Shown here: piece after piece, positions 1 through 8,745 of the stretch
Layout: every line of letters begins with the position of its first letter
Position numbering within the stretch: position 1 is the first letter of the stretch
Origin: Pontibacter aquaedesilientis
Lineage (GTDB): Bacteria; Bacteroidota; Bacteroidia; Cytophagales; Hymenobacteraceae
Direction of reading: 5' to 3'
DNA: 64,000 bases
Assembly (NCBI RefSeq): GCF_014773225.1
Contig: NZ_JACXAJ010000002.1
Coordinates: forward strand, 124,001 to 188,000
Notes under the pieces: generated by a model
The model's database searches: none
What the model was told of the DNA's origin: nothing
What the model saw: only the letters and a program-made list of their open reading frames with translations
Translations under genes and position numbers: made by a program

Positions 1-1099
1 CCTGGCCATTGTAAAGGATGTTGCTGATCATACTCAGCACCAAAGCATCCTGAGAGCTAACACCCGGAAAGCGGTAGGCGATCGACACGTTCTCGGCGCT
101 TGGGCCCGTCACTTCTTTCACAATCGGTTTTGCGATAGGCTGCTCCTGTGCAACGGTAAAGGCAGGGGCCGGGGCTTGCTTCAACTTTCCGAAGTGCTTA
201 TCAATCACACGAATGGCTTGGTCAAAATCAATGTCACCGCTTAGCGCCACGGCCATGTTGTTTGGCACATAGTAGGCATCAAAGTATTTTTTGATCTCCG
301 TAATGGAAGGATTCTTCAGGTGCTCGATGGTGCCGATAGTGGTTTGGGTACCGTATTGGTGTTTCGGGAACATGGCCGCATTCAGCGTTTCCATCACCTT
401 CCAGCCATCGTTGTCCAGGGTGCGGTTTTTCTCTTCGTATACCGCTTCCAGCTCCGTGTGGAACAGGCGTGGCACCAGCTCGCCGAAGCGGTGCGCCTCC
501 AAGGCTACCCAGCGCTCCAGTTGGTTGCTTGGGATGTCGTTGGTGTAGACAGTCTGCTCAACAGAGGTATAGGCGTTGGTCCCTTTGGCTCCGATCGCGC
601 CCAGTATCTTGTCATACTCGTTGGCCACAGCATAGGTAGCCGCCACGCCCGAGATGGAGTCGATCTGGTGGTAGATCTTTTTGCGCATGGCCGGGTCGGT
701 AGTGTTGCGGTGCTGCTCGTAAAGCGCCTCAATCTTATCCAGCTCTGCTTTCTCTTTTTCCCAGTCCTGCGTGCCGAGCTTTGTAGTGCCTTTGAACACC
801 ATGTGCTCCAGGTAGTGGGCCAGGCCGGTGGCATCGGCAGGGTCGTTCTTGCTGCCCGCTTTCACGGCTATAAAAGTCTGGATACGCGGCGCGTCCTCAT
901 AATCCGTCAGGTATACCTTCAGACCGTTGTCCAGGGTATAGACACGGGCGTTGAGCGGGTCGTTGGGCACGGTTTCGTACTTGTATTCCTTCTGAGCCGT
1001 CGCTGTTTCGGTGGCCGATTGCGACTGGTAGGTTTCGTTTTTACATTGCGTGAACACGAGGGCAGACGCAACCAAAAACAACGATAATCCTTTTTTCAT
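1..1099 (-). CDS. M16 family zinc metallopeptidase, lipoprotein (3' end outside window)
   Basis: Insulinase-family protease; the reading frame stays open to the left edge, so only about the first 366 residues are visible. The start MKKGLSLFLVASALVFTQC is a lipoprotein signal peptide with the lipid-anchor Cys at residue 19. The inverted zinc motif HxxEH appears as HYLEH at residues 95-99, followed by the expected downstream acidic stretch (ELEAVYEEKNRTLDND) that carries the third metal ligand. After it the N-terminal M16 domain continues (NNMAVALSGDIDFDQAI), and the visible part ends in the next M16 segment (FPGVSSQDALVLSMI). Members degrade peptides in the periplasm or at the surface and often work as a two-domain clamshell. 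It lies downstream of dnaX in the same direction, separated by 132 bp with a long stem-loop. The family call is firm; the substrate is unknown. Confidence 0.93.
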   Translation of the reverse strand, partial: MKKGLSLFLVASALVFTQCKNETYQSQSATETATAQKEYKYETVPNDPLNARVYTLDNGLKVYLTDYEDAPRIQTFIAVKAGSKNDPADATGLAHYLEHMVFKGTTKLGTQDWEKEKAELDKIEALYEQHRNTTDPAMRKKIYHQIDSISGVAATYAVANEYDKILGAIGAKGTNAYTSVEQTVYTNDIPSNQLERWVALEAHRFGELVPRLFHTELEAVYEEKNRTLDNDGWKVMETLNAAMFPKHQYGTQTTIGTIEHLKNPSITEIKKYFDAYYVPNNMAVALSGDIDFDQAIRVIDKHFGKLKQAPAPAFTVAQEQPIAKPIVKEVTGPSAENVSIAYRFPGVSSQDALVLSMISNILYNGQ

Positions 1100-1137
1100 G
1101 GGTTTGTTTTTAGGGTATAGGGAATAAGGTATAGCAG

Positions 1138-1192
1138 CACCTTGTCAGGTGACGAAGCTTTTCGTTCAAAAACCTCATCACCTGAAAAGGTG
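1138..1192. repeat. Long inverted repeat between dnaX and the M16 gene
   Basis: The arms CACCTTGTCAGGTGA (1138-1152) and TCACCTGAAAAGGTG (1178-1192) are reverse complements with one mismatch over 15 bp. Each arm is itself a small palindrome (CACCT-N4-AGGTG), and the loop holds a third one (ACGAAGCTTTTCGT). In the direction of the flanking minus-strand genes no T-run follows, so it does not look like a standard terminator. It may be an mRNA processing or stability hairpin. Confidence 0.6.
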
Positions 1193-1231
1193 TTTTAACT
1201 ATAACTTTACAAATATAAAATTTTTCCTGAA

Positions 1232-3130
1232 TTAGAAATCAGTATCCAGGCCGAAGCGCTGTTTCATATCGACGAGCACCGGATATTTCTCGGCGAGGTA
1301 GTTGAATTTGTCCTGCGAAGTGTAGAGCTTGTTTCCTTCCTGTATCTCCATTACTTCGGCCTTCAGCTTGATACTGCGGTTTCCGGTCTCTTTTTTCAGT
1401 TCGCGGAGTATTTCCGGGCGCAGGCTGGTGAACTGGTCCATCATCACGTGGTTTTCCAGATGCAGGACGATCTCATTGTCTTCCCCGATGTGGAACTGGC
1501 GGTTAAGCAAGGTATACTCCATCATGTTCTCCGCCTTCTTGCGGCGCAGAATGGCATGCCAAACCGTATTCAGTCGGGTAGGGTCTACGGGCACCACGGT
1601 GCCATAGCCGGTTTCCTCTTCCTCTTCGGCAACGGCTATATCGGCCACAGCGGCAGGCTGATTCTGGATGTCTTTCAGGCTAGGCAGTTTTCCCAGCTTT
1701 TTCTGGGGTGGCACAGGTATAGAAGGTCGCTGCATGGTTGGTGCCGGAGCTGTCTTGGCCTCAGGCGGCGACAGATGGGCATCCGGTGTAACCTGTTGTG
1801 GCTTGTGCGGCTGTTGCAGATCCTGCGAAGGCACCGTGCCCTGCTGGTTTGGCTGCTGCAAACCTACAGAAGGTATACCGCCGCCTTGCATGGCAGCTGA
1901 TGGCACCGTGCCAGCCGTCGGCTGCTGCATAGCCGCCGAAGGTATGACAGGGGCACCTGCAGGTTTGGTAGCGGCTGGTGCCGGGGCTACTACCTTAGCT
2001 TTTTTTAACTCAGCTCCTTCCTGCGCAAAGCTAAAGGCCGCGTTGAGGTGCGCCATTTTCATCAGGCACAGCTCCACATGCAGGCGCTGGTTTTTGCTGC
2101 TCTTATAGTTGGTGTCGCAGACGCTCACCAAATTCAGTCCCGAAAGCAGGAAAGACACCGATGACTTCTGCGACTGCTCGGCATACCTGGCTTTGATGTT
2201 GTCCGATACCTCCAGCAGTTGCACCGTTTGTGGGTCTTTGCACACCAGCAGGCTGCGGAAATGCTCGCCTATACCTATAAGGAAGTTGTGCGCATCGAAA
2301 CCGTTCTTCAGAATCTCATCAAAGAGCAGCAGCGAGCCCGACAGGTTCTGGTCCAGCAGGTGATCCGTGAGTCTGAAATAGTAGTCGTAATCCAGAATGT
2401 GCAGGTTCTCGACTGTGGCCTTGTAGGTTACGTTATGGCCCGAGAAAGTCACCATCTGGTCAAAGATCGACAGAGCGTCGCGCAGGGCACCGTCGGCTTT
2501 CTGCGAGATCAGATGCAGGGCGTCTGGCTCGGCCTGTATGTTTTCTTTTTGGGCGATGTTGCCCAGGTGGCGTACCATGTCCTCGATCCGGATGCGGTTG
2601 AAGTCGAAGATCTGGCAGCGCGACAGGATGGTCGGGATAATCTTGTGGCGCTCGGTGGTCGCCAGAATGAAGATGGCATAGGCAGGCGGCTCCTCCAGGG
2701 TCTTCAGGAAAGCATTGAAGGCCTGGTTCGAGAGCATGTGCACCTCATCTATGATGTAGATCTTGTACTTGCCGGTCTGGGGGGCGTAGCGCACCTGCTC
2801 TACCAGGTTCCGGATGTCCTCTACCGAGTTGTTGGATGCGGCATCGAGCTCATGTATGTTAAAAGAACTGTTGCTGTTGAAGCTGCGGCAGGACTCACAT
2901 TCGTTGCAGGCTTCTACTTCCGGAGTGATGTTCTGGCAGTTAATGGTCTTTGCCAAAATACGGGCACAGGTTGTCTTGCCTACGCCACGCGGCCCGCAGA
3001 ACAGGAATGCCTGGGCCAGGTGATGGCTGCTGATGGCGTTCTTCAGGGTGTTGGTGATATGGTGCTGCCCCACCACGCTATCGAACGTGGCCGGTCGGTA
3101 TTTACGCGCTGATACTACAAAGTTTTCCAT
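1232..3130 (-). CDS. dnaX: DNA polymerase III subunit gamma/tau
   Basis: AAA+ clamp-loader subunit of the replicative polymerase. Visible elements in order: Walker A GPRGVGKTT (residues 46-54), a four-Cys zinc module (C65, C75, C78, C81), Walker B IIDEVH (126-131), sensor I around T158-T159, and the SRC arginine-finger motif (170-172). Domain III follows to about residue 370. A Pro/Gln/Ala-rich linker (about 385-500) leads to a C-terminal tau-like domain that should contact the polymerase alpha subunit. At 632 residues the length is normal for Bacteroidota dnaX. I saw no clear internal frameshift signal for a separate gamma form, but I did not search exhaustively. The next gene upstream is divergent, so transcription begins in the AT-rich gap 3131-3483. 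Confidence 0.97.
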   Translation of the reverse strand: MENFVVSARKYRPATFDSVVGQHHITNTLKNAISSHHLAQAFLFCGPRGVGKTTCARILAKTINCQNITPEVEACNECESCRSFNSNSSFNIHELDAASNNSVEDIRNLVEQVRYAPQTGKYKIYIIDEVHMLSNQAFNAFLKTLEEPPAYAIFILATTERHKIIPTILSRCQIFDFNRIRIEDMVRHLGNIAQKENIQAEPDALHLISQKADGALRDALSIFDQMVTFSGHNVTYKATVENLHILDYDYYFRLTDHLLDQNLSGSLLLFDEILKNGFDAHNFLIGIGEHFRSLLVCKDPQTVQLLEVSDNIKARYAEQSQKSSVSFLLSGLNLVSVCDTNYKSSKNQRLHVELCLMKMAHLNAAFSFAQEGAELKKAKVVAPAPAATKPAGAPVIPSAAMQQPTAGTVPSAAMQGGGIPSVGLQQPNQQGTVPSQDLQQPHKPQQVTPDAHLSPPEAKTAPAPTMQRPSIPVPPQKKLGKLPSLKDIQNQPAAVADIAVAEEEEETGYGTVVPVDPTRLNTVWHAILRRKKAENMMEYTLLNRQFHIGEDNEIVLHLENHVMMDQFTSLRPEILRELKKETGNRSIKLKAEVMEIQEGNKLYTSQDKFNYLAEKYPVLVDMKQRFGLDTDF

Positions 3131-3483
3131 TACTACAAAGATAACGAATCTGAAGCTCAGATGGGAAAGCTTTTTATCCAGTAGTTTTCCAGAGGGTTAT
3201 CCACCAAAGCCCGTCCGGGTTCAGGCTGAGTGATGTAAATGCACAGGTATAACTATGCGAAGTCTGCGTGCTGATCTGACTTGAATCGCCTGTAATGAAT
3301 AGAGGTATATATTTAAATTCATATATATCTTTATTACAGTCAGTTGTGTAAATATATTGTTAAATAATTAAAATAAAAAATATTTAATTTTATACTTTAA
3401 TCTATATAACTATCCTGATATGTCAGCGTACTCATAAGCCTGTGTGTACATAAAGTCTAATTTAACCTTAAACAAATCTACTT
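3131..3483. other. AT-rich divergent intergenic region with DnaA-box-like words
   Basis: No gene seen. Near the dnaX side there are three similar 9-mers on the plus strand: TTATCCAGT (3174-3182), TTTTCCAGA (3185-3193) and TTATCCACC (3197-3205); the last is one base from the DnaA consensus TTATCCACA. About 100 bp further lies a very AT-rich stretch (about 3301-3420). The region must also carry the promoters for dnaX and for the protease gene. Whether the DnaA-like words mean anything is uncertain. Confidence 0.4.
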
Positions 3484-6285
3484 ATGAAGCGAAATCTACG
3501 CTACGTGACGCAGCTGACATTGCTCATGATGTTGCTGCTAGGAACCAGCCTGGCTTACGGTCAGGGAAAAAGTAACCCTCAGAAGAAACCTGTCCCGCAG
3601 GTAGCGCTTGATCACATCAAGGCCAACAAGCAGAAGTTTAAGGTAAACGACAGAGACATCGCCGACCTGAAGCTCAGCAGTGAATCCAGGGGCAAGAAAA
3701 GCGGCGTAACGCACCTCTACATCATTCAGCAACACGAAGGGATAGAGATACACGGTGCCATCACGAACATGGCAATTGCCAGCGACGGGAAAGTAGTGCA
3801 TATCGGCGAGAGGCTCTATAATGGCCTGGATGGGAAAGTGAACAGCAAGCAGCCAACACTGGACGCAGCCGGAGCCATCGCCGCTGCCGCCAGACATCTG
3901 GGCACGGCCATAAAAGAGCCATTGACTGTATTGGAGGCTGCCCATGGTAACAACCGGGAGGCCCTGTTATCGAAAGGTGGCATTTCACTGGAGCCTATAC
4001 CTGCCAAGCTGGTTTACCAGCCCATGTTTGATGGCAGTCTGCGACTTGCCTGGGAAGTGTCCATCTACGAGCTGGACGCCCAAAACTGGTGGAACATCCG
4101 GGTAGACGCTAACACAGGTGAGCTTTTGGACAAGGATAACATGGTGGTGCATTGCCAGTTTGAGAACGACGGAGCGGGTGGCAGATTCCTGCACGAAACG
4201 CACAGCCACACGGCAGCCGCAGCTCCACTGGACGAAGACATGGATATGGCGCCTTATGCCCCAATGGCTGGCCCGCTAAACAATGGCAAGGCGCCTGGTG
4301 TGTATGAGGTTTATCCGATGCCGATCGAAAGCCCAAGCCACGGTTCCCGTAAACCCATGAACGCGGCTGCTGTCGTAGACGGAATGGCATCGCCTACTGG
4401 CTGGCATACCGACGACAAGAAGAGCTATACTATTACCAGAGGTAACAACGTGTATGCCTATGAAGACCCCAATAACACAGGCTTTATTGTCAGCAACTCC
4501 GACAACGGTTCCGATGTAGTGTACGGTTACAGCCCCGACGGCGGAACGCAGCGTGTGTTCAAGCATCAGTTTGACTTTTCCAAGGGTCCTGAATCCTACA
4601 AAGATGCGGCCATTACCAACCTCTTTTACTGGAACAACATCATCCACGACATGTGGTACAAGTATGGCTTCGACGAGGAAAGCGGTAACTTCCAGGCCAG
4701 TAACTTTGGCAAAGATGGTCTAGGCAACGATTATGTAATGGCTGAAGCCCAGGACGGAAGAAATGTTTCTACTATCCGCAACAATGCCAACTTCGCCACT
4801 CCTATAGATGGCAGAAGACCCAGAATGCAGATGTACCTTTGGAGCGGCGTGCCAGATCCGGACAAATTCAGGGTAACAGCTCCTGCGTCTATTGCCGGAA
4901 GCTACCCGACAGGTACTGCAGCTTTTGGGCCAGCCCTTACACCAACTCCGATTACCGGCAAGTTAGTGCTCGTAAACAGTGAGGGGGCTAACGCTGTGGA
5001 AGGATGCGGCGCGGTGCTAAATGCGGCCGCGGTGGCAGGCAACATCGCCGTTGTGTACAGAGGCTCGTGTGGTTTTGCAGTTAAAGTGAAGAACGCCCAA
5101 AATGCTGGTGCCATTGCCGTTGTGGTAATTAACAACACGTCGGGCGCACCAGGTAACATGGGTGGGGCAGATGCCACTATCACGATCCCTTCCGTCATGA
5201 TCAGCGATGTGACCGGTGCCAGCATCAGAGCCTTGCTGGATGCCAACCAAGAGGTTGTGGTGATGCTGAAGGATGATGGTTCTGGCCCTGAAATTGACGG
5301 TGATTTTGACAACGGTATCATCGTGCACGAATACGGCCACGGTATTTCCAACAGACTAACAGGTGGTCGTAACACGACTTCCTGTTTGCCAACTCAGGTG
5401 CTTGCCAGCGGGCAGGTATTGACAACCGAACAAATGGGTGAGGGCTGGAGCGATTGGTTTGGTTTGATGATGACCATGAAGAAAGGCGATACCCGTGAAA
5501 AGATCAGAGGGATAGGCACCTATGCCGTAGGGCAACCAACAAATGGCCGCGGTATCCGACCGGCACCATACTCCACTGATTTCAGTGTGAACAACTATAC
5601 CTATGGTGCCACCAACAACCCATCGCTCAGTGCTCCGCATGGCATAGGTTTCGTGTTTGCCACTATTCTTTGGGAGATGACCTGGGACCTGATTGATAAA
5701 TATGGTTTTGATCCGGATCTCTACAACGGCAATGGCGGTAACAACATGGCCATGCAACTGGTTATCGATGGATTGAAGCTACAGCCTTGCTACCCGGGCT
5801 TCGTGGATGGCCGAAATGCCATTCTGTTGGCCGATCAGCTGAACAACGGCGGAGCTAACCAGGAGCTTATCTGGAGAGCCTTTGCCAGAAGAGGGGTAGG
5901 CTACAGCGCCAGCCAAGGATTGAGCTACTACAGGTTCGACCAGGTGGAGGCATTTGATCTGCCAGCTTCTATAGCCGCGGTCAACGTCAGCAACGTGCTT
6001 TCTCCTGCTGAGTTGGGCAACGACAAAGAGCTGCTGCTGAGCTACCCAAACCCATTCTCCGAAAGCACCACCATTAGCTTCAAAGCCAGAGAGTCTGGTC
6101 ACACGGTGCTCAAGGTATATGATATAACAGGCCGCGAGGTGGAGACACTCTTTGAAGGTAATGTGAAGGGTGGTGAGACCTACAAGCATGAATTCAAAGC
6201 GGCTGGCCGGGAAAACGGCATGTACATTTACAGAATCGTAAATGGAGGTACTACCCGATCCGGTACCATGCTCCTGATCAAATAG
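3484..6285 (+). CDS. Secreted M36 (fungalysin-type) metalloprotease with PA domain and T9SS sorting tail
   Basis: Extracellular zinc protease of 933 residues. The layout is a Sec signal peptide (to about residue 26, ending AYGQG), an FTP-like propeptide (about 30-210), a catalytic region with the zinc motif HEYGH at 615-619 and the third ligand Glu in GEGWSDW (E653), and a PA (protease-associated) domain inserted before the active site (about 480-600). The C-terminal type A sorting domain of the type IX secretion system begins at SYPNPFSESTTISF and ends GTMLLIK. The propeptide presumably keeps the enzyme inactive until after secretion, and the tail directs it across the outer membrane through T9SS. 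It is a single-gene unit with a strong terminator behind it. Confidence 0.95.
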   Translation: MKRNLRYVTQLTLLMMLLLGTSLAYGQGKSNPQKKPVPQVALDHIKANKQKFKVNDRDIADLKLSSESRGKKSGVTHLYIIQQHEGIEIHGAITNMAIASDGKVVHIGERLYNGLDGKVNSKQPTLDAAGAIAAAARHLGTAIKEPLTVLEAAHGNNREALLSKGGISLEPIPAKLVYQPMFDGSLRLAWEVSIYELDAQNWWNIRVDANTGELLDKDNMVVHCQFENDGAGGRFLHETHSHTAAAAPLDEDMDMAPYAPMAGPLNNGKAPGVYEVYPMPIESPSHGSRKPMNAAAVVDGMASPTGWHTDDKKSYTITRGNNVYAYEDPNNTGFIVSNSDNGSDVVYGYSPDGGTQRVFKHQFDFSKGPESYKDAAITNLFYWNNIIHDMWYKYGFDEESGNFQASNFGKDGLGNDYVMAEAQDGRNVSTIRNNANFATPIDGRRPRMQMYLWSGVPDPDKFRVTAPASIAGSYPTGTAAFGPALTPTPITGKLVLVNSEGANAVEGCGAVLNAAAVAGNIAVVYRGSCGFAVKVKNAQNAGAIAVVVINNTSGAPGNMGGADATITIPSVMISDVTGASIRALLDANQEVVVMLKDDGSGPEIDGDFDNGIIVHEYGHGISNRLTGGRNTTSCLPTQVLASGQVLTTEQMGEGWSDWFGLMMTMKKGDTREKIRGIGTYAVGQPTNGRGIRPAPYSTDFSVNNYTYGATNNPSLSAPHGIGFVFATILWEMTWDLIDKYGFDPDLYNGNGGNNMAMQLVIDGLKLQPCYPGFVDGRNAILLADQLNNGGANQELIWRAFARRGVGYSASQGLSYYRFDQVEAFDLPASIAAVNVSNVLSPAELGNDKELLLSYPNPFSESTTISFKARESGHTVLKVYDITGREVETLFEGNVKGGETYKHEFKAAGRENGMYIYRIVNGGTTRSGTMLLIK

Positions 6286-6308
6286 CTTTTCTGATTAGGG
6301 GATAATTT

Positions 6309-6350
6309 AAAAATCCTGGCTGCAGCCCACATACTGCAGCCAGGATTTTT
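6309..6350. terminator. Bidirectional rho-independent terminator
   Basis: The perfect 17-bp stem AAAAATCCTGGCTGCAG / CTGCAGCCAGGATTTTT with an 8-nt loop lies between the convergent protease and cfa genes. The A and T runs at the two ends allow it to work in both directions. Confidence 0.93.
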
Positions 6351-6448
6351 GCTTTTTATGCTGCGTGACGGCCACACAATGGAATCAGCTCCAGCTCAGG
6401 TATAGCGGGAGTTCATCAAGCAGGCAAATGGATAATCTTATGCCTATG

Positions 6449-7579
6449 CTACCGCACTGCATCATACCCGCCCAGTAGTCCTTTTTTGGAGAGCACAAAC
6501 TGCCATAGCTGGTTGTTGCGGGACCGGAAAGAGCCGGCGCTGGAGAGCAGGTAGTAGGTCCACATCCGGTAGAAGCGCTCCCCATACTCGCCCTGTAGCT
6601 CGGGCCAGTGTTGGTTGAAGTTTTGGAGCCAGGCCAGGAGGGTAAGGTCGTAATCAGGCCCGAAGTTGTGCAGGTCCTCCACCACAAATGTGTGCTCCAT
6701 GGCAGTAGACAATTGGCGCAGGGAAGGTATCAGGCAATTGGGGAAAATGTATTTGTCGATGAAAGGGTCGGGGGAGGTTTTGGAGAAGTTGACACCGATG
6801 GTGTGCAGCAGGAACAGGCCGTCGTCCTTTAGGCAGCGGGCCGCCGTTTGCATGTAAGTGCGGTGGTTTCGGTAGCCGACGTGCTCAGCCATACCGATCG
6901 ATACCACATGGTCGAACTGCTCCCGCACGTCGCGGTAATCCTGCAGCCTGATGTCTACCGGCAGCCCTTGGCAGATCTCTCTGGCCAGTGCCGCCTGCTC
7001 ACGCGAGACGGTGACGCCAACCACTTCGGCACCATACCTTTCTGCCGCGAACCTGGCAAAGCCACCCCAGCCGCAGCCAATGTCTAGCACACGCTGCCCA
7101 GGCTGTAGCCGTATTTTGCGGCAGACCAGGTCGAGCTTGTTTTCCTGTGCCTGGTCCAGGTTGTCAGCGTTTTTCCAGTAGCCGCAGCTGTAGATCATGC
7201 GTTTATCGAGCATGAGTTGGTAAAGCCTGTTGCCGATGTCGTAGTGCCGTTGCGCATTGCGTGAGGCTTTGCGCCTGGTTTGCAGGTTGAGCACTTTGGC
7301 GATCAGTACTTCCAGCACGGTCCGCCAGCCAAACCGGGCTTGCTTGTACAGGTCGGCCCGTATCGCCCGGAAAACAAATTCATCGATGCGCTCACAATCC
7401 CACCAGCCTTCCATGTAGGACTCGCCAAGCCCCAGAGAGCCCTGGGTGAGCACCCGCTTGAAGAAGCGCCCGTCATGCACCTGCAGGTCCCACGGGTCGG
7501 GGCCATTCACTTTGATATTGGCGGTTGCCAGCATGGCGGTTACTTGCCGCTGTAGGCTTTGCTGTTCCATGGTGCTCAA
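6449..7579 (-). CDS. cfa: Cyclopropane-fatty-acyl-phospholipid synthase
   Basis: SAM-dependent enzyme that converts cis-unsaturated acyl chains of membrane phospholipids to cyclopropane chains. The SAM-binding motif VLDIGCGWGG is at residues 164-173. The family hallmarks YDIGNRLYQLMLD and MIYSCGYW precede it, and GMAEHVGYRNHRTYM and TYYLLSSAGSFRSRNNQLWQ follow. At 376 residues it matches the usual length (about 380). An alternative start three codons downstream (MEQQ) is equally possible. It is monocistronic, convergent with the M36 protease gene and divergent from the FAS1 gene. Such genes are often induced in stationary phase or under acid stress; the sequence does not show this directly. 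Confidence 0.96.
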   Translation of the reverse strand: MSTMEQQSLQRQVTAMLATANIKVNGPDPWDLQVHDGRFFKRVLTQGSLGLGESYMEGWWDCERIDEFVFRAIRADLYKQARFGWRTVLEVLIAKVLNLQTRRKASRNAQRHYDIGNRLYQLMLDKRMIYSCGYWKNADNLDQAQENKLDLVCRKIRLQPGQRVLDIGCGWGGFARFAAERYGAEVVGVTVSREQAALAREICQGLPVDIRLQDYRDVREQFDHVVSIGMAEHVGYRNHRTYMQTAARCLKDDGLFLLHTIGVNFSKTSPDPFIDKYIFPNCLIPSLRQLSTAMEHTFVVEDLHNFGPDYDLTLLAWLQNFNQHWPELQGEYGERFYRMWTYYLLSSAGSFRSRNNQLWQFVLSKKGLLGGYDAVR

Positions 7580-8100
7580 TAGGAGGTGTAAGTTTGTGAC
7601 ACAGAATGTATTATACCTGTTTTGACTTTGAACGGAAACACGCTATGATGGTTGATTTTGTTAGCCCATACCTGTTTTGGGACCCTTATTGCGGCTTGCA
7701 AAACGGTGGTTTCGGTCGGGTTGACCTGTCTGCAAAAGGTTGCGGGATGAAGCCATGAATTTTCAATTTCTGCTGGTAGTCTCTGCGCAATCCGAATCAG
7801 CTTTAGCGTGTAGGTAACATGCCGGTTAGCATGCCTAGTGTCAAGGGTTTGGAGCTGTGCATACTTGGCTTTATTCAGGAAAGCTTTGCTTAAGGTTGAT
7901 AGGTATAGGCCTGTGTTTTTGCAAACAAATCCATTCGGGTTGCTCCTCGTTTACGCTTTGTTAAAAAAAATATAAATAAATAATCTACTGAATAATAGCG
8001 TGTTGTTGTATCTGTATTAACTTTTTCTAATATTTTTTCAGGTACCGGAAATCCAGTTGCGCTGGCAGGGGCGTAAGTGAGACATAACAATATACAAAAC
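7580..8100. other. Divergent intergenic region, 521 bp
   Basis: No coding or RNA gene recognised. It holds two copies of the AGGTATA word (near 7615 and 7900). The 130 bp in front of the FAS1 gene are AT-rich and probably contain its promoter, although no clean TAnnTTTG box could be picked. Confidence 0.4.
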
Positions 8101-8661
8101 ATGAAAAAGTTAATCTTATCGGTAATGTTCGTAGCTGGTGTTGCAGCATTATCTCCAGTAGTTGCACAGAGCAACAAAACAGTAATGGTAGGTGGTGAGA
8201 CCATGTACCCGACTAAGGACATCGTGGACAACGCCGTGAACTCCAAAGACCACACAACGCTCGTGGCAGCAGTAAAGGCAGCAGGCCTGGTAGAGACACT
8301 AAAAGGAAAAGGTCCTTTCACAGTGTTCGCTCCTACGAACGATGCTTTCGAAAACCTTCCGGACGGTACAGTAGAAACCCTGCTGAAGCCAGAGAACAAA
8401 GCAACCTTAACGAAAGTGCTTACCTACCATGTAGTACCAGGCAGACTGGATGGCTCTAAAATCATGAGCGAGATCAAGGCCGGTAAAGGCAAAGCTACTT
8501 TCACAACTGTGAGCGGTGGCAAGTTAATGGCTACCATGAACGGTGACAGAAACATTGTGATTCAGGACGAGAGTGGCAACAAAGCCAATATCTCTGTTTA
8601 TGATGTGCACCAGTCCAATGGCGTGATCCATGTGTTGGATAAAGTAATGCTTCCGAAATAA
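8101..8661 (+). CDS. Secreted fasciclin (FAS1) domain protein
   Basis: A 186-residue protein with a Sec signal peptide (MKKLILSVMFVAGVAALSPVVAQ) and one FAS1 domain (about residues 40-186). Both conserved FAS1 blocks are present: H1 as GPFTVFAPTNDAFENLP and H2 near the end as NGVIHVLDKVMLP. FAS1 domains are adhesion modules found on cell surfaces and in matrix proteins; the partner here is unknown. I chose the ATG at 8101 because it gives a proper signal peptide; an upstream in-frame GTG at 8077 would add eight residues in front of it. The next gene, for a CHRD lipoprotein, lies 84 bp away in the same direction. Confidence 0.93.
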   Translation: MKKLILSVMFVAGVAALSPVVAQSNKTVMVGGETMYPTKDIVDNAVNSKDHTTLVAAVKAAGLVETLKGKGPFTVFAPTNDAFENLPDGTVETLLKPENKATLTKVLTYHVVPGRLDGSKIMSEIKAGKGKATFTTVSGGKLMATMNGDRNIVIQDESGNKANISVYDVHQSNGVIHVLDKVMLPK

Positions 8662-8745
8662 TCAGTTAAACACCTCTTCTAATAGCTATACAGTTCCGCT
8701 GTATAGCTCTAATTTCCTCACCCTTCAATCCATTTTATTTTCCCG

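Noticed and set aside
320-1087. Long plus-strand frame opposite the M16 peptidase gene
   Set aside because: It lies antisense to a frame with a lipoprotein signal and a perfect HYLEH zinc motif; its own translation has no recognisable domain.
2219-3112. 297-codon plus-strand frame opposite dnaX
   Set aside because: Antisense of the clamp-loader gene, no domain visible; the dnaX motifs leave no doubt about the real strand.
7890-8399. 169-codon minus-strand frame over the FAS1 gene
   Set aside because: Antisense to a clear FAS1 domain; the part outside that gene is AT-rich and without coding character.
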